Shown: one piece after another, positions 7,851-16,081 of the stretch | Layout of the letters: every line of letters begins with the position of its first letter | Position numbering within the stretch: position 1 is the first letter of the stretch | Assembly (NCBI RefSeq): GCF_016862275.1 | Contig: NZ_BOMQ01000060.1 | Location: forward strand, 1-64,000 | Direction of reading: 5' to 3' | Length of the DNA: 64,000 nucleotides | From: Actinoplanes nipponensis | Lineage (GTDB): Bacteria; Actinomycetota; Actinomycetes; Mycobacteriales; Micromonosporaceae | Position numbers and translations under genes: made by a program | The notes under the pieces: generated by a model | Told to the model about the DNA's origin: nothing | What the model saw: the letters and a program-made list of their open reading frames with translations, nothing else | Database searches by the model: none

Positions 7851-9721
7851 GCCGGGCTCCCTGCGGCGACTGCCGGCGACGGCGCGGTTCGACCAGCCAT
7901 GTGGCGTCGGGCGGCACGGTAGGCCTGGGGCACGTAGACGGCAGCGAGGAACAGCAGTCCGAGCCAGAGCGGGCCGCCGCCGACGGTGTTGGCGGCCCAG
8001 TCGCGGCAGGCGATGACGGCGAACGCGCCGGCGATGGCGCCGGTGATGCTGGTGCCGCCGATGGCGGCGGCCAGGAACACGACGGTCGCGGTGTCGAACC
8101 CGACGTCGGCGGGCGACACGTAGGCGTTGAGGGCGGCGAGCAGGGCGCCGCCGATCCCGGCGACCGCCCCGGCGATGGTGTACCCGGCGGTGTGGGTCAG
8201 GGTGGAGCGGTGGCCCAGTGCTTGCATGCGGGGTTCGTGGCCGGCCAGCCCGCGCAGCAGCAGAGCGAGCCGGGATCGTGCTACCAGCAGCACCGCGCCG
8301 ACGGTGAGGGCGGTGACGGCCAGGATGTACCAGTACAGGTACGCCGGTTGCGTCACCGGCTCGGCGCCCGGCCAGAGCCTGACCGCGGGCAGCTGGAGTC
8401 CTTCGTCGCCGCCGGTCAGCCCCCGCCATTGGGAGGCGAGCAGGGCGATGGTGCCGGCGAACATCAGGGTGACGAGCATGAACGCGGTGCCGCGGGCCTG
8501 CAGGAGTAACGGTGCCGTGAGCGCGGCCGCTGCGGCGGCGGTCAGGGCGGCGAAGGCCACCTGCAGCCCAGCGTTGGTGTGCCCGGCGAGGCTGAGCAGG
8601 GCGGCGGTGTAGGCGCCGACGCCGGCGTAGGCGACTTGCCCGAATGAGGGCAGCCCGGCGATGCCCACGAGCAGCTGGGTGCTGACGGCGAGGATCGCGT
8701 AGATCAGGGCGGTTGCGGCGAGAACGACCAGGTACCGGTCCGCCACCACGGGCCACGACACGGCGAGGATGAGCAGGCCGGCTGTGGCGGCGGCGCGCCC
8801 TGGTCGGGTCGACCAGGCTCGCGCGGGTGGCGGCAGCCGGTCCGCGACGGTGGCTGCCGGGGAGGCGAGCACGGCGCGACCGCGGCGGGCTTTGACGATG
8901 AGCAGGACCAGCACGGGCACGAACAGCGCGAACGAGGCGGTACCCGGGGCGAGCGCCACACCAACGGTCTGGACCTGGCCGACGAACAACGCGGCGGCCA
9001 AGGTGGAGCCGATGTTCCCGGCGCCGCCAAGCACGACAACGATCAGCGACAAGGTCAGCACGTGGATGTCGGTGCCAGGGGCCGGGCCGATGAGTGGGGC
9101 ACCGAGGACACCGGCAACCACGGCAAGGGACCCGCCGACGGCGAGCGCGGCGATACGCACAACGCGGATCCGGATGCCGGTGACAGCGGCCATGGCCGGG
9201 TCGGCGACCACAGCGCGCAGCCGCGCGCCGGTCCGGGTGTGGCGTAGCAGCAGGTGCAGGCTGGCGGCGATCAGCGCGGCGACGGCGATGAACACCAGCC
9301 GGTAGACGGGATAGCCGTGCCCGAACAGCCCGACGCTACCGGCGAGAATTTCCGGAGGATTCGCCGGTAGCGGGCTGCCACCGAACGCCTGGTCGAAAGC
9401 GGAAACAGCGACGAACGCGACGCCGAGGGTGACCAGGGCCTGCCGTCGATGATCGTGCACCGGGCGCAGCAGCACATCCAGCAGCGCACCACCGCCGGCA
9501 CCGACGACCAGGGCGGCACAGACAGCGGCAATGAGCCCCAGCAGGGTGCCGTCGGTGAGGGCGTAACCAAGGTAGGCGCCGAGCAGGTAGAGCGTGCCGT
9601 GGGCCAGGTTCATCACGCCCATGACGCCGAGGATCAGGGTCAGGCCGACGGCGACGGTGAACAGCAGCAGCCCGTAGGCCACGCCGTCGATGCTGGTCGC
9701 CGCGAGTTCTGCCGCTGTCAC
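7847..9721 (-). CDS. Fused LivH-LivM-type ABC transporter permease
   Basis: 624 residues, about the sum of LivH (~290) and LivM (~320). The first half begins 'SIDGVAYGLLLFTVAVGLTLILGVMGVMNLAHG', the usual LivH start with the N-A-H-G motif. The second half has the LivM-type loop 'LVGIAGLPSFGQVAYAGVGAYTAALL' and the conserved 'QALGHRSTLTHTAGYTIAG' and 'GGTSITGAIAGAF' blocks. It forms the membrane channel for the fused ATPase encoded immediately downstream (ATGA overlap). It follows the methyltransferase gene by 34 bases. The fusion of both permease halves matches the fusion of both ATPase halves. Confidence 0.92.
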   Translation of the reverse strand: MTAAELAATSIDGVAYGLLLFTVAVGLTLILGVMGVMNLAHGTLYLLGAYLGYALTDGTLLGLIAAVCAALVVGAGGGALLDVLLRPVHDHRRQALVTLGVAFVAVSAFDQAFGGSPLPANPPEILAGSVGLFGHGYPVYRLVFIAVAALIAASLHLLLRHTRTGARLRAVVADPAMAAVTGIRIRVVRIAALAVGGSLAVVAGVLGAPLIGPAPGTDIHVLTLSLIVVVLGGAGNIGSTLAAALFVGQVQTVGVALAPGTASFALFVPVLVLLIVKARRGRAVLASPAATVADRLPPPARAWSTRPGRAAATAGLLILAVSWPVVADRYLVVLAATALIYAILAVSTQLLVGIAGLPSFGQVAYAGVGAYTAALLSLAGHTNAGLQVAFAALTAAAAAALTAPLLLQARGTAFMLVTLMFAGTIALLASQWRGLTGGDEGLQLPAVRLWPGAEPVTQPAYLYWYILAVTALTVGAVLLVARSRLALLLRGLAGHEPRMQALGHRSTLTHTAGYTIAGAVAGIGGALLAALNAYVSPADVGFDTATVVFLAAAIGGTSITGAIAGAFAVIACRDWAANTVGGGPLWLGLLFLAAVYVPQAYRAARRHMAGRTAPSPAVAAGSPA

Positions 9722-9755
9722 GGCACGCTCCTCTGCTTCTTCCGAAAGGGGTGGG

Positions 9756-10571
9756 TCAGTTCGCGGGGCGGACGCCGACGGCGGTGTGCATGGGCCAGTG
9801 CCAGGCCCACACCTGCGGGTCGGTCATCGCGGTGCGCAGCGTGTCGAGCTGCTCGAGCGTCATCCCGGCGGCGAGCAGTTCAGTCTGCTTCTGCCGGCTG
9901 TTGCAGTCGTGCAGCAGCATCCCGGCGCTGCCGCCGACCCACACCCGGTTGAACGTCTGCGCGGTAACACCGACCAGCCCGGCGTCGGTCATGGCGGCGG
10001 GGATGCGCCGGGCCCAACGTGAGTCCATGCCGCCGGTTTCGCCGAGGCCGATCAGGGCGCGCTGGAAGGCGAGGAACGCCGCGGCGACCTCGGCGGAGCC
10101 GCGGACGAACATCTCGTCGAGGTGCGTGGTCTCCCAGTCGGAGACGACCAGCACACCGCCGGGCTTGAGGGCGGCAGCGACTCGGGCCAGGACCTGGTCA
10201 CGATCGGCGAGGTGCATCAGCAGCAGCCGGGCGTGGATCAGGTCGTAGGCCGCGGCGGTGAACTCGTGGGTGGTGACGTCGCCGGTGATCACGGTGGTCC
10301 GGTCATGGGTGGGGATGTGGCGGGGGTTGAGGTCGAGGATGTCGACGTGGCCGGCCGGGACGAGTTCGCCGGCCATCCAGGTGGAGATCGTGCCGGCTCC
10401 GGCGCCGAGGTCGAGGCACCGGCCGTCGTGCGGGACCTCGACGCTTTCCAGGACGCTGATGGTGTGGTCGTCGAGGACGTCGGCGAGGATCTGCACCTGG
10501 CGGGCGGCCTCGGTGGTGTCGTTGTCGAACATGTACGTGCTGGCCGGGGCGGTGGTGTCGCTGGAGGTCAT
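9756..10571 (-). CDS. Class I SAM-dependent methyltransferase
   Basis: 271 residues starting at the ATG at 10571, 14 bases after the binding-protein gene. Motif I 'CLDLGAGAGTISTWMA' (about 51-66), the acidic 'DILDLNPRHIP' strand, 'YDLIHARLLLMHLADRD' and 'LKPGGVLVVSDWET' define a UbiE/Methyltransf_25-type fold. The partner genes are all transporter parts. A methyltransferase inside a Liv-type operon is unusual and may modify the imported compound or a signalling ligand. The substrate is unknown. Confidence 0.85.
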   Translation of the reverse strand: MTSSDTTAPASTYMFDNDTTEAARQVQILADVLDDHTISVLESVEVPHDGRCLDLGAGAGTISTWMAGELVPAGHVDILDLNPRHIPTHDRTTVITGDVTTHEFTAAAYDLIHARLLLMHLADRDQVLARVAAALKPGGVLVVSDWETTHLDEMFVRGSAEVAAAFLAFQRALIGLGETGGMDSRWARRIPAAMTDAGLVGVTAQTFNRVWVGGSAGMLLHDCNSRQKQTELLAAGMTLEQLDTLRTAMTDPQVWAWHWPMHTAVGVRPAN

Positions 10572-10585
10572 GAAGGGGTGGCCTT

Positions 10586-11803
10586 TCAGCTGCCGAGGGT
10601 GGTCAGGGTTTGCTGGGTGACGTTGGCGCGGGTCCGGCCGTCGAAGGCGACCTTGCGCAGGTACCAGGCCTGCACCGGGCTGTGGCCGACGGTGCCGAGG
10701 CGGAAGCTGCCGCGGGGGCTGTCGAGCGCGCCGAGCTTGCTGACCGCAGTGTTGATCGATTCGCTGGTCGGATTGGTGCCGGCGGCAGCGATCGCTTGGT
10801 CGAGCAGCAGGGCGGCGTCCCAGGCGGTGACGGAGTAGATGCTCGGCGGCTGTTGGTACTTCTGCTGGTAGGCGGTGGAGAAGGTGCGGTTGGCGGGGTT
10901 GTCGAGGTCCGGCACGTAGTTCATGACCGTCTGTACGCCGTCGGCGGCGGCGCCTTCGGCGTTCAGGACGGCACCTTCGGTGAGGAACCCGGCCCCGTAC
11001 AACGGCAAGGCGAGTCCGGACTGCTTGTACTGCTTGACGAAGTCGACAGCCATCGTGCCAGCGAAAAAGACGTAGACGGCCTTCGCCCCGGAGTCCTTGA
11101 TCTTGTTCAGGTACGGCAGGAAGTTCACGCTGGCCGAACCCCACGGCGTCCAGGTCTCCTTGCCGTCGGGGTTGGCCAGGGTGCCGCCACTCTTCTTGAA
11201 CGCCTCGACGAAACCGCCGAGCTGGTCCCAGCCGCCCTGGTAGTCCGGGGCCATCACGTAGACCGGGCCGTTGACGGCGGTGCGGACGTGTTCGGCGACC
11301 GCGGCGCCGGTCTCCCGGGACTGCCACGAGGTGTGCCACACGAAGCCCAGGTCGGCGGGCTTGAGGGAGCCGGGACGGCCGCCGGTGCCGATGAACGGCA
11401 CCTTGCGCTGGTTGGCGATCGGGGCGATGGCCACGGTGGGATCGGCGCTGGCGGTGCCGACCAGGACGGTGGCGCGGTCGGCGTCGAGCAGCTTCTTCGC
11501 CGCGGTCAAGGCGGTGGCCTGGTTGACCCCCTCGTCGCCGGTTGCGGTGGCGATGGTGTGGCCGCCGAGTTTGCCGCCGTGGGAGTCGAGGTAGAGCTGC
11601 CAGCCGCGTTCCATGTCCACGCCGAGTGCCTGGTACGGGCCGGTCTTCGGCCAGATCAAGCCGATGCGAATGGTGCCGTCGGCCGACTGGTCGTTGTCGA
11701 GGCTGGAGCCGCTGCACCCACTGAGGGCGATCAGCGCAACGGTCAGCAGCCCGGCGAGGGCGTAGCGAGTACGGGAGCGTGGAGGGTGCAACCGGGGTTT
11801 CAC
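10586..11803 (-). CDS. Branched-chain-amino-acid-type (LivK) substrate-binding lipoprotein
   Basis: 405 residues from a GTG at 11803 preceded by a GGAG site. A lipoprotein signal with a positively charged start, hydrophobic core and lipobox 'LSGC' puts the lipidated Cys at about residue 30. The mature part is a type I periplasmic-binding protein: 'IRIGLIWPKTGPYQALGVDMERGW', 'ATALTAAKKLLDADRATVLVGTASAD' and 'VYVMAPDYQGGWDQLGGFVEAFKKSGG'. It would deliver a ligand to the fused permease downstream. A longer reading frame upstream would extend through the 118-base gap into the roadblock gene and is rejected. Ligand unknown; amino acids, short amides or urea are possible for this family. Confidence 0.9.
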   Translation of the reverse strand: MKPRLHPPRSRTRYALAGLLTVALIALSGCSGSSLDNDQSADGTIRIGLIWPKTGPYQALGVDMERGWQLYLDSHGGKLGGHTIATATGDEGVNQATALTAAKKLLDADRATVLVGTASADPTVAIAPIANQRKVPFIGTGGRPGSLKPADLGFVWHTSWQSRETGAAVAEHVRTAVNGPVYVMAPDYQGGWDQLGGFVEAFKKSGGTLANPDGKETWTPWGSASVNFLPYLNKIKDSGAKAVYVFFAGTMAVDFVKQYKQSGLALPLYGAGFLTEGAVLNAEGAAADGVQTVMNYVPDLDNPANRTFSTAYQQKYQQPPSIYSVTAWDAALLLDQAIAAAGTNPTSESINTAVSKLGALDSPRGSFRLGTVGHSPVQAWYLRKVAFDGRTRANVTQQTLTTLGS

Positions 11804-11921
11804 GCAGACTCCTGGAGTCGGGGGGTGAGAGGTGGTGGGCAAGCCGGCCCGTGACGGCCGGCTGGTTCCGTCCGCCGTAGCGAGGTGCCACGACGAGGCG
11901 TTCTGAGGCGGCGGGATCGGC

Positions 11922-12353
11922 TCAGCTGAAGACCCGGGCACCCGGGTCGAGGATCTGGCCGGCGGACTCGCCCAGCCGTTCGAGCTCGAAGAACAGCTGG
12001 TCCATGTTGGTGGTATGGCTGGCCAGCACCAGCAGCAGCGCATGCTCGGTCGGCTTCTTGATGACGATGAAGCCCTCGTCGAGCTCCACCAGCACGTGGT
12101 GCGTTGCTCCGGCGTTGAGGTGGCCGGCAATGCCGCTGATCATGCCGACCATGCCCGAGGCAGCGGCCCCGAGCGGGTCACCGTTCTCCCGGCGCAGGTT
12201 GCTGGACGCAGCGCGGGTAATGCCGTCCGCGCTGGCCGCCACGACGAGCGCGACGCCCGGGACCAGCTGAAGCAGTTCGTCGAGCAGCGCGGTGAACTGG
12301 GCGACCGACGGAACGCTCGCGTGGTAGCTGGCGGGACTCACTGACATGGTCAT
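11922..12353 (-). CDS. Roadblock/LC7 domain protein (conservon CvnB-like)
   Basis: 143 residues of roadblock/LC7 fold: 'FTALLDELLQLVPGVALVVAASADGITRAAS' followed by 'VLVELDEGFIVIKKPTEHALLLVLAS'. In actinomycete conservons the CvnB roadblock protein works with the adjacent CvnA-type sensor kinase and a small GTPase. Here the start overlaps the kinase stop (ATGA), but neither the DUF742 protein (CvnC) nor the GTPase (CvnD) follows; a transport system does instead. Likely cytoplasmic and a partner of the kinase. Confidence 0.88.
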   Translation of the reverse strand: MTMSVSPASYHASVPSVAQFTALLDELLQLVPGVALVVAASADGITRAASSNLRRENGDPLGAAASGMVGMISGIAGHLNAGATHHVLVELDEGFIVIKKPTEHALLLVLASHTTNMDQLFFELERLGESAGQILDPGARVFS

Positions 12354-14914
12354 GACGGGCCAATCTGTCCGGAGGGAGATTTAGCGGGCCGGCGCATGGC
12401 ACTCGCGGCTGCGCTCAGCTGGGCACGAGAACGCTGGGGATCGCGCTGGCGAGGCACTGTCTGGGCGGGCGTGCGGGGAACCTCGTACTGGCGGGGCTGT
12501 CGTTTCGGCAGACCGCTGCGGGTCACGTGCTCTGCCATCGGGGCCGTGTCCGGCCCAGCGGCGTCGGCTGCATGGGCAGCCATCGCGCTGGCGCCCTGCT
12601 GCCATTCCGAACCCAGCGTGGGAGGTGGCTGGTCAGGCCGGTCCGCGTCGGTGAACCAACGGCTGGCCGAGGCGACCTGGTCGAAGATCACCGTGGGAAC
12701 GGCTGGACCGTGGTGTTGCGGTGCGACAGACGACGGTGGACGCCCGGCGTACGGCAGCAGCTCCTGCGTCGCGGCCATGACGGCCACCGCCGGTGCCGCG
12801 TTCGCAGATGCGGAAAAAGCCTTGGTAGCTGCGGTGACGGCGTGCCCGTACGGCTCGTGCGGGGCTGGGCCGAAGGCTTGAGCCGGCGATTGCTGGATGG
12901 CGGGTGGGCCCGGCCGGGCCGGTGACGCGGCGGGCTCGGGTTCTGCGACGTGAAACACCTTGGCCGGCAGATTGAGGTCGACGCGGGTCCCTTGGTCCTT
13001 CGTCGAGCGCAGGTTGACCGTGATACCCAGGCGTTCAGCGATGCGTCCGACGACGGGCAGGCCCATGTGCCGCACGGTCTGCGCGTCCAGGCGGAAGTGC
13101 CGCAGCCTCTGCCGCTGTTCCTCGAGCTCGTCGAGGTTGATGCCGTAGCCCTCATCGGTGACTTGGATGTGCAGGGTGTCGCCGACCACTTGGGCCTGTA
13201 CGTACACCAGCGTGTGGGGCGGGGAGAAGCGGGTGCCGTTGGCGAACAGCTCAGTCAGCAGGTGAAGCAGGTCCGCGACGGCGAATGCCTCGATCATGAT
13301 GTGCCCACCCACCGTGTTCTCCACCCGGGTGTACTGGTCGATGCGGCCGTAGGCGCCGCGGACCACGTCGTACAGTGCGGTCGGTTCGTGGACATCCTCA
13401 CCGGCGCGCCCACCGGCGATGACCAGTAGGTTGCCGATGGTGCGCCGCGCCAAGGTTGTGCGGTGATCCAACCCGTACAGCTGTTGCAGCCGGACGCTGT
13501 CTTCCTCGGGGCGTTCCAGCTCGTCGAGCTGGCTGGTCAGCATCTCGATGTGGGAGAGCAGGCGCCGTGCGACGTTCTGCACGACGTCATCGACCGTGGC
13601 CCGGGCCGTGGCCTCCTGCCCGGCCAGCTCAACGGCTGTGCGGGCGACTTGCTCGAACGCGGTGGCGACGTCGCCGACCTCGCCGCCGCCAATGGCAGCC
13701 AGTTGACGTGTCGCGGCATCAGAATCGGCGGAGGTGCGAAGGGACTCGCCGGGGCGGAGTTCCCACGTGGCCGGGCCGGTCGTGATCTGGCGGACCATCT
13801 CCGGTAGTCGTTCGGTGGCCATCCGCGTGGCGCCGATTTGCAGTAGCCGCAACGGGCCGGTGATCGACGCGCTGACCCGCCACACCACGGCGCCCAGCAC
13901 GGCCAAGACGACTACGACGCCGATGCCCAGCCACAGAAGATTGCGGCGCTGCTGGTCGCGCTGGTCGGTCACCGAGTTGAGTAGTGCTGCGTCGAACTGG
14001 TGCTCTGCGGCGTGCAGCTGCTGCATGCGCGCGTTGGTGGCAGCGACCCAGTTGCTGGCGCTGCTGTCCAAGTTCAGCGGAGTGTTCGCCTGAGCGCGTG
14101 CGGCGACGCCGTGCAGCCGTTCACCCGCCAGGGCGGTCTTGCTGCTGGTCTGTCCGGCGAGCACAGCTTGCCAGTCGGCAGGTGCGATTTGCCGGAACGT
14201 CTCTAGCGCTTCGTTGAATGTGGCGTTCGCGCTGACGATCTGTTGTTGCTCGGCGGCCGTCAAGGGCGTGTCCCGGATCGCCGGCAAGACCGCGACCTGC
14301 ATCAGTCCCAGCGCCTCGATGGCCTGCGACGCGGTGGCCGAGGCCCGCAGCCCGTTGGCGGTCTCCGCGTCCACGCCGAGCTGGCTCAAGGCGGTTCGAT
14401 ATCCGCCGAGGTCTGCGGTCAACGCCCGATACCGGAAGATCGTCAAACTGCCAGCGGCGTCCTGACCGCTGCGGACCTGCTCACGCAGCAGCGGCAACGC
14501 CGTCAGCTGTGTGTCCAGCCGTTGCAACGGCGCCGCGAGCCCGGCAGGAGCGTCAAGATCGTTCTGGGCAGCTACGAACTGTGCAGCGACCGCATCGGTG
14601 GCCTCCGCCTGCCGCCGGTACGCCTCGATCACCCCGGGCCGGCCGGCTTGCACGAAGACCGCCGCAGCCGCTGCGCGTTCCTGTTGCAGCTGTGCAGTCA
14701 GCTCACCAGCGACGACGCCAATGTTGACCAAGCGGCGCGCCTGTTCGGCCTTTGACGCCGCGAGCGCCCCGGTGACACCGATCAGCGACGCTAGCGTCAG
14801 GATCGCCACAAGCGGCACCGTCAGCAGTAGCGCCAATTTGGACCGGATGGGGCGGTCGGCCAGTCGTAGCCAGCCGCCACTACCCGGCGACGGCGGTGCG
14901 GTGGCCGAAGTCAT
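12350..14914 (-). CDS. NIT-domain sensor histidine kinase (conservon CvnA-like)
   Basis: 854 residues from the ATG at 14914, which overlaps the upstream stop (ATGA). Order: short N-tail; membrane helix 1 (about 26-50); extracytoplasmic nitrate/nitrite-sensing-type helical domain (about 55-320); membrane helix 2 (about 325-347); HAMP-like linker; a helical segment around 'DHRTTLARRTIGNLLVIAGG'; HATPase_c with N-box 'LTELFANGTRFSPP' (about 530-550), 'VTDEGYGINLDELEE' and 'GLPVVGRIAERLGI'; then about 190 disordered Pro/Ala-rich residues. It should sense an outside signal and act through the roadblock protein. No response regulator is nearby, which is normal for conservons. The ligand is not predictable. 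Confidence 0.88.
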   Translation of the reverse strand: MTSATAPPSPGSGGWLRLADRPIRSKLALLLTVPLVAILTLASLIGVTGALAASKAEQARRLVNIGVVAGELTAQLQQERAAAAAVFVQAGRPGVIEAYRRQAEATDAVAAQFVAAQNDLDAPAGLAAPLQRLDTQLTALPLLREQVRSGQDAAGSLTIFRYRALTADLGGYRTALSQLGVDAETANGLRASATASQAIEALGLMQVAVLPAIRDTPLTAAEQQQIVSANATFNEALETFRQIAPADWQAVLAGQTSSKTALAGERLHGVAARAQANTPLNLDSSASNWVAATNARMQQLHAAEHQFDAALLNSVTDQRDQQRRNLLWLGIGVVVVLAVLGAVVWRVSASITGPLRLLQIGATRMATERLPEMVRQITTGPATWELRPGESLRTSADSDAATRQLAAIGGGEVGDVATAFEQVARTAVELAGQEATARATVDDVVQNVARRLLSHIEMLTSQLDELERPEEDSVRLQQLYGLDHRTTLARRTIGNLLVIAGGRAGEDVHEPTALYDVVRGAYGRIDQYTRVENTVGGHIMIEAFAVADLLHLLTELFANGTRFSPPHTLVYVQAQVVGDTLHIQVTDEGYGINLDELEEQRQRLRHFRLDAQTVRHMGLPVVGRIAERLGITVNLRSTKDQGTRVDLNLPAKVFHVAEPEPAASPARPGPPAIQQSPAQAFGPAPHEPYGHAVTAATKAFSASANAAPAVAVMAATQELLPYAGRPPSSVAPQHHGPAVPTVIFDQVASASRWFTDADRPDQPPPTLGSEWQQGASAMAAHAADAAGPDTAPMAEHVTRSGLPKRQPRQYEVPRTPAQTVPRQRDPQRSRAQLSAAASAMRRPAKSPSGQIGPS

Positions 14915-15405
14915 GCGCCGACCGCCACGAGCCGTGAGAATTTGGCCTGTTCGGCGCTGGTTCTCCTGGTCGGGGCGGCGAGACCGTAGATGGACGGGGG
15001 CGGGACGGCGCACGAGCGGGCGTCGAGCAACGCGGTCATCCTCTGGTGGAACGGCGCCATGCTGGCAGCCGCCAGCATGGCGCCGACTCGGGACGGAGTG
15101 CAGGGATAGCCAGCTGCGCAGGCGGAGTTGGCGCAACGATCCCCGGAGGGTTCGGCAAGGTGCTGCACGATCAGCAGTTGGGCAGTCGCCCACAAGGCAT
15201 GGTCGTGGACGAGCGCGGGGAAGGGATGGGTGCTCGCCATTTCAGGAGAGGACATGGGTGAGGGGTCTCTCGTTGCGAGGAAGAGAACACGGTGGATGGC
15301 GGGGGTGGTGTGCCGGCCGGCCACGGGGGAAGCTTCGGCCAGCACACCACCGCAGCGCTGCACGTCACGGCGAGGACGCCGAAGGGCTGAGTTCCTCGGG
15401 TACAT
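14911..15405 (-). CDS. Hypothetical protein, first gene of the operon
   Basis: 164 residues from an ATG at 15405. This start is chosen because an AAGGAGG ribosome site lies 6 bases before it; an ATG two codons earlier is too close to that site. The N-terminal 40 residues are basic. The C-half has a cysteine cluster 'CANSACAAGYPCTPSR' and ends in a polar stretch. A small CxxxC...C motif followed by PCTP recurs in actinobacterial proteins of unknown role. It overlaps the sensor kinase gene (ATGA) and seems to be the promoter-proximal gene of the 15-kb operon. Confidence 0.5.
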   Translation of the reverse strand: MYPRNSALRRPRRDVQRCGGVLAEASPVAGRHTTPAIHRVLFLATRDPSPMSSPEMASTHPFPALVHDHALWATAQLLIVQHLAEPSGDRCANSACAAGYPCTPSRVGAMLAAASMAPFHQRMTALLDARSCAVPPPSIYGLAAPTRRTSAEQAKFSRLVAVGA

Positions 15406-15724
15406 CGGCATCCTCCTTCTCGGTATCGGTCGTGATGGCGCCGAATTACCGTTCTTGACGTGCAGCAAGTCCTTGCAATGGTGCGGTGTACTCGAAGGCG
15501 GGCGGCATGTTGCAGCACGCCCGCCCCCAAGTGTCTGCCGGGAGCCGAATTTCCTATGACGACTATCTGTTCCTGGACGGCTGTGCGACGTGGGCTAAGC
15601 TGCGCAGGTGCGGACTTGCGTGGTCCTGTCGTGAAGGCGTTCAGCTCTCATTCGACCTTGGCTCCCTGGGTGGCATCCGCGGTGGCGGGAATCACTGCCT
15701 AGATCAGCTAAGTCCTCAATGGAG

Positions 15725-15766
15725 GTGTCGGACAGTGTCGGAGAGAAGGAAAACAAACTCCGACAA
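15725..15766. promoter_or_regulatory. TTGTCGGA-type operator, site A
   Basis: Two direct GTGTCGGA units (15725-15732 and 15735-15742) are followed after 16 bases by an inverted TCCGACAA (15759-15766). The geometry matches the sites before the XRE genes. There is no clear -10 box at the expected distance, so the controlled promoter is uncertain. It could serve either divergent operon. Confidence 0.55.
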
Positions 15767-15937
15767 CGGACTCACCGATTCGTGTTCTCCGCTGCCCGGC
15801 CCGAGGTGCTGCCGTGCTCAGTCGCTCGTCAGGTCGAGAGTGATCGTTGATCAGTGCTTTCACGTGGATTGACCCGGGCTCGGATCACGCTGACGGCGGT
15901 TCTGCGCTGCGGTTGCGGGCGATGATTACCGGCTGAG

Positions 15938-15991
15938 TTGTCGGCCGGATGTCGGAGATTGTCGGAACTACGCGGGGGTGGTTTCCGACAA
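15938..15991 (+). promoter_or_regulatory. TTGTCGGA-type operator, site B, upstream of radical SAM operon
   Basis: Three direct units, TTGTCGGC (15938-15945), ATGTCGGA (15949-15956) and TTGTCGGA (15959-15966), are spaced 11 and 10 bases apart. They are followed after 17 bases by the inverted half TCCGACAA (15984-15991). The site lies 91 bases before the radical SAM start and is followed by a GGTGGACTTTCTT stretch resembling the GGTGGATTACGCT of the XRE promoters, though the -10 is weak. Confidence 0.65.
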
Positions 15992-16081
15992 TGCGCGGCG
16001 CGTGGTGGACTTTCTTCGGGCATCTCTGATGGTGTCTGACGAGGCGGCTAGAGGCCGGCCCCACATCGGCGGGAGTCGTCT

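Larger units (their letters stand above)
15406..16081. other. Intergenic region between divergent operons
   Basis: 676 bases separate the left minus-strand operon from the radical SAM operon. They hold two operator-like arrays (described separately at 15725-15766 and 15938-15991). A few reading frames of under 80 codons exist, one starting at an ATG at 15556. None has a convincing ribosome site or family resemblance, so I call no gene here. I see no RNA gene. Confidence 0.6.

Noticed and set aside
6363..8756. 797-codon continuous frame for the ABC ATPase
   Set aside because: The first ~300 codons are an Arg-rich shadow of the permease gene; the true start at 7850 overlaps the permease stop and begins the ABC fold.
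10610..11854. Plus-strand frame opposite the substrate-binding lipoprotein
   Set aside because: It runs antisense to a well-defined lipoprotein gene and shows no known fold.
15460..15702. Short frames upstream of the radical SAM gene as possible peptide substrates
   Set aside because: Poor ribosome sites, no leader/core character, and the operator arrays lie outside any consistent arrangement with them.
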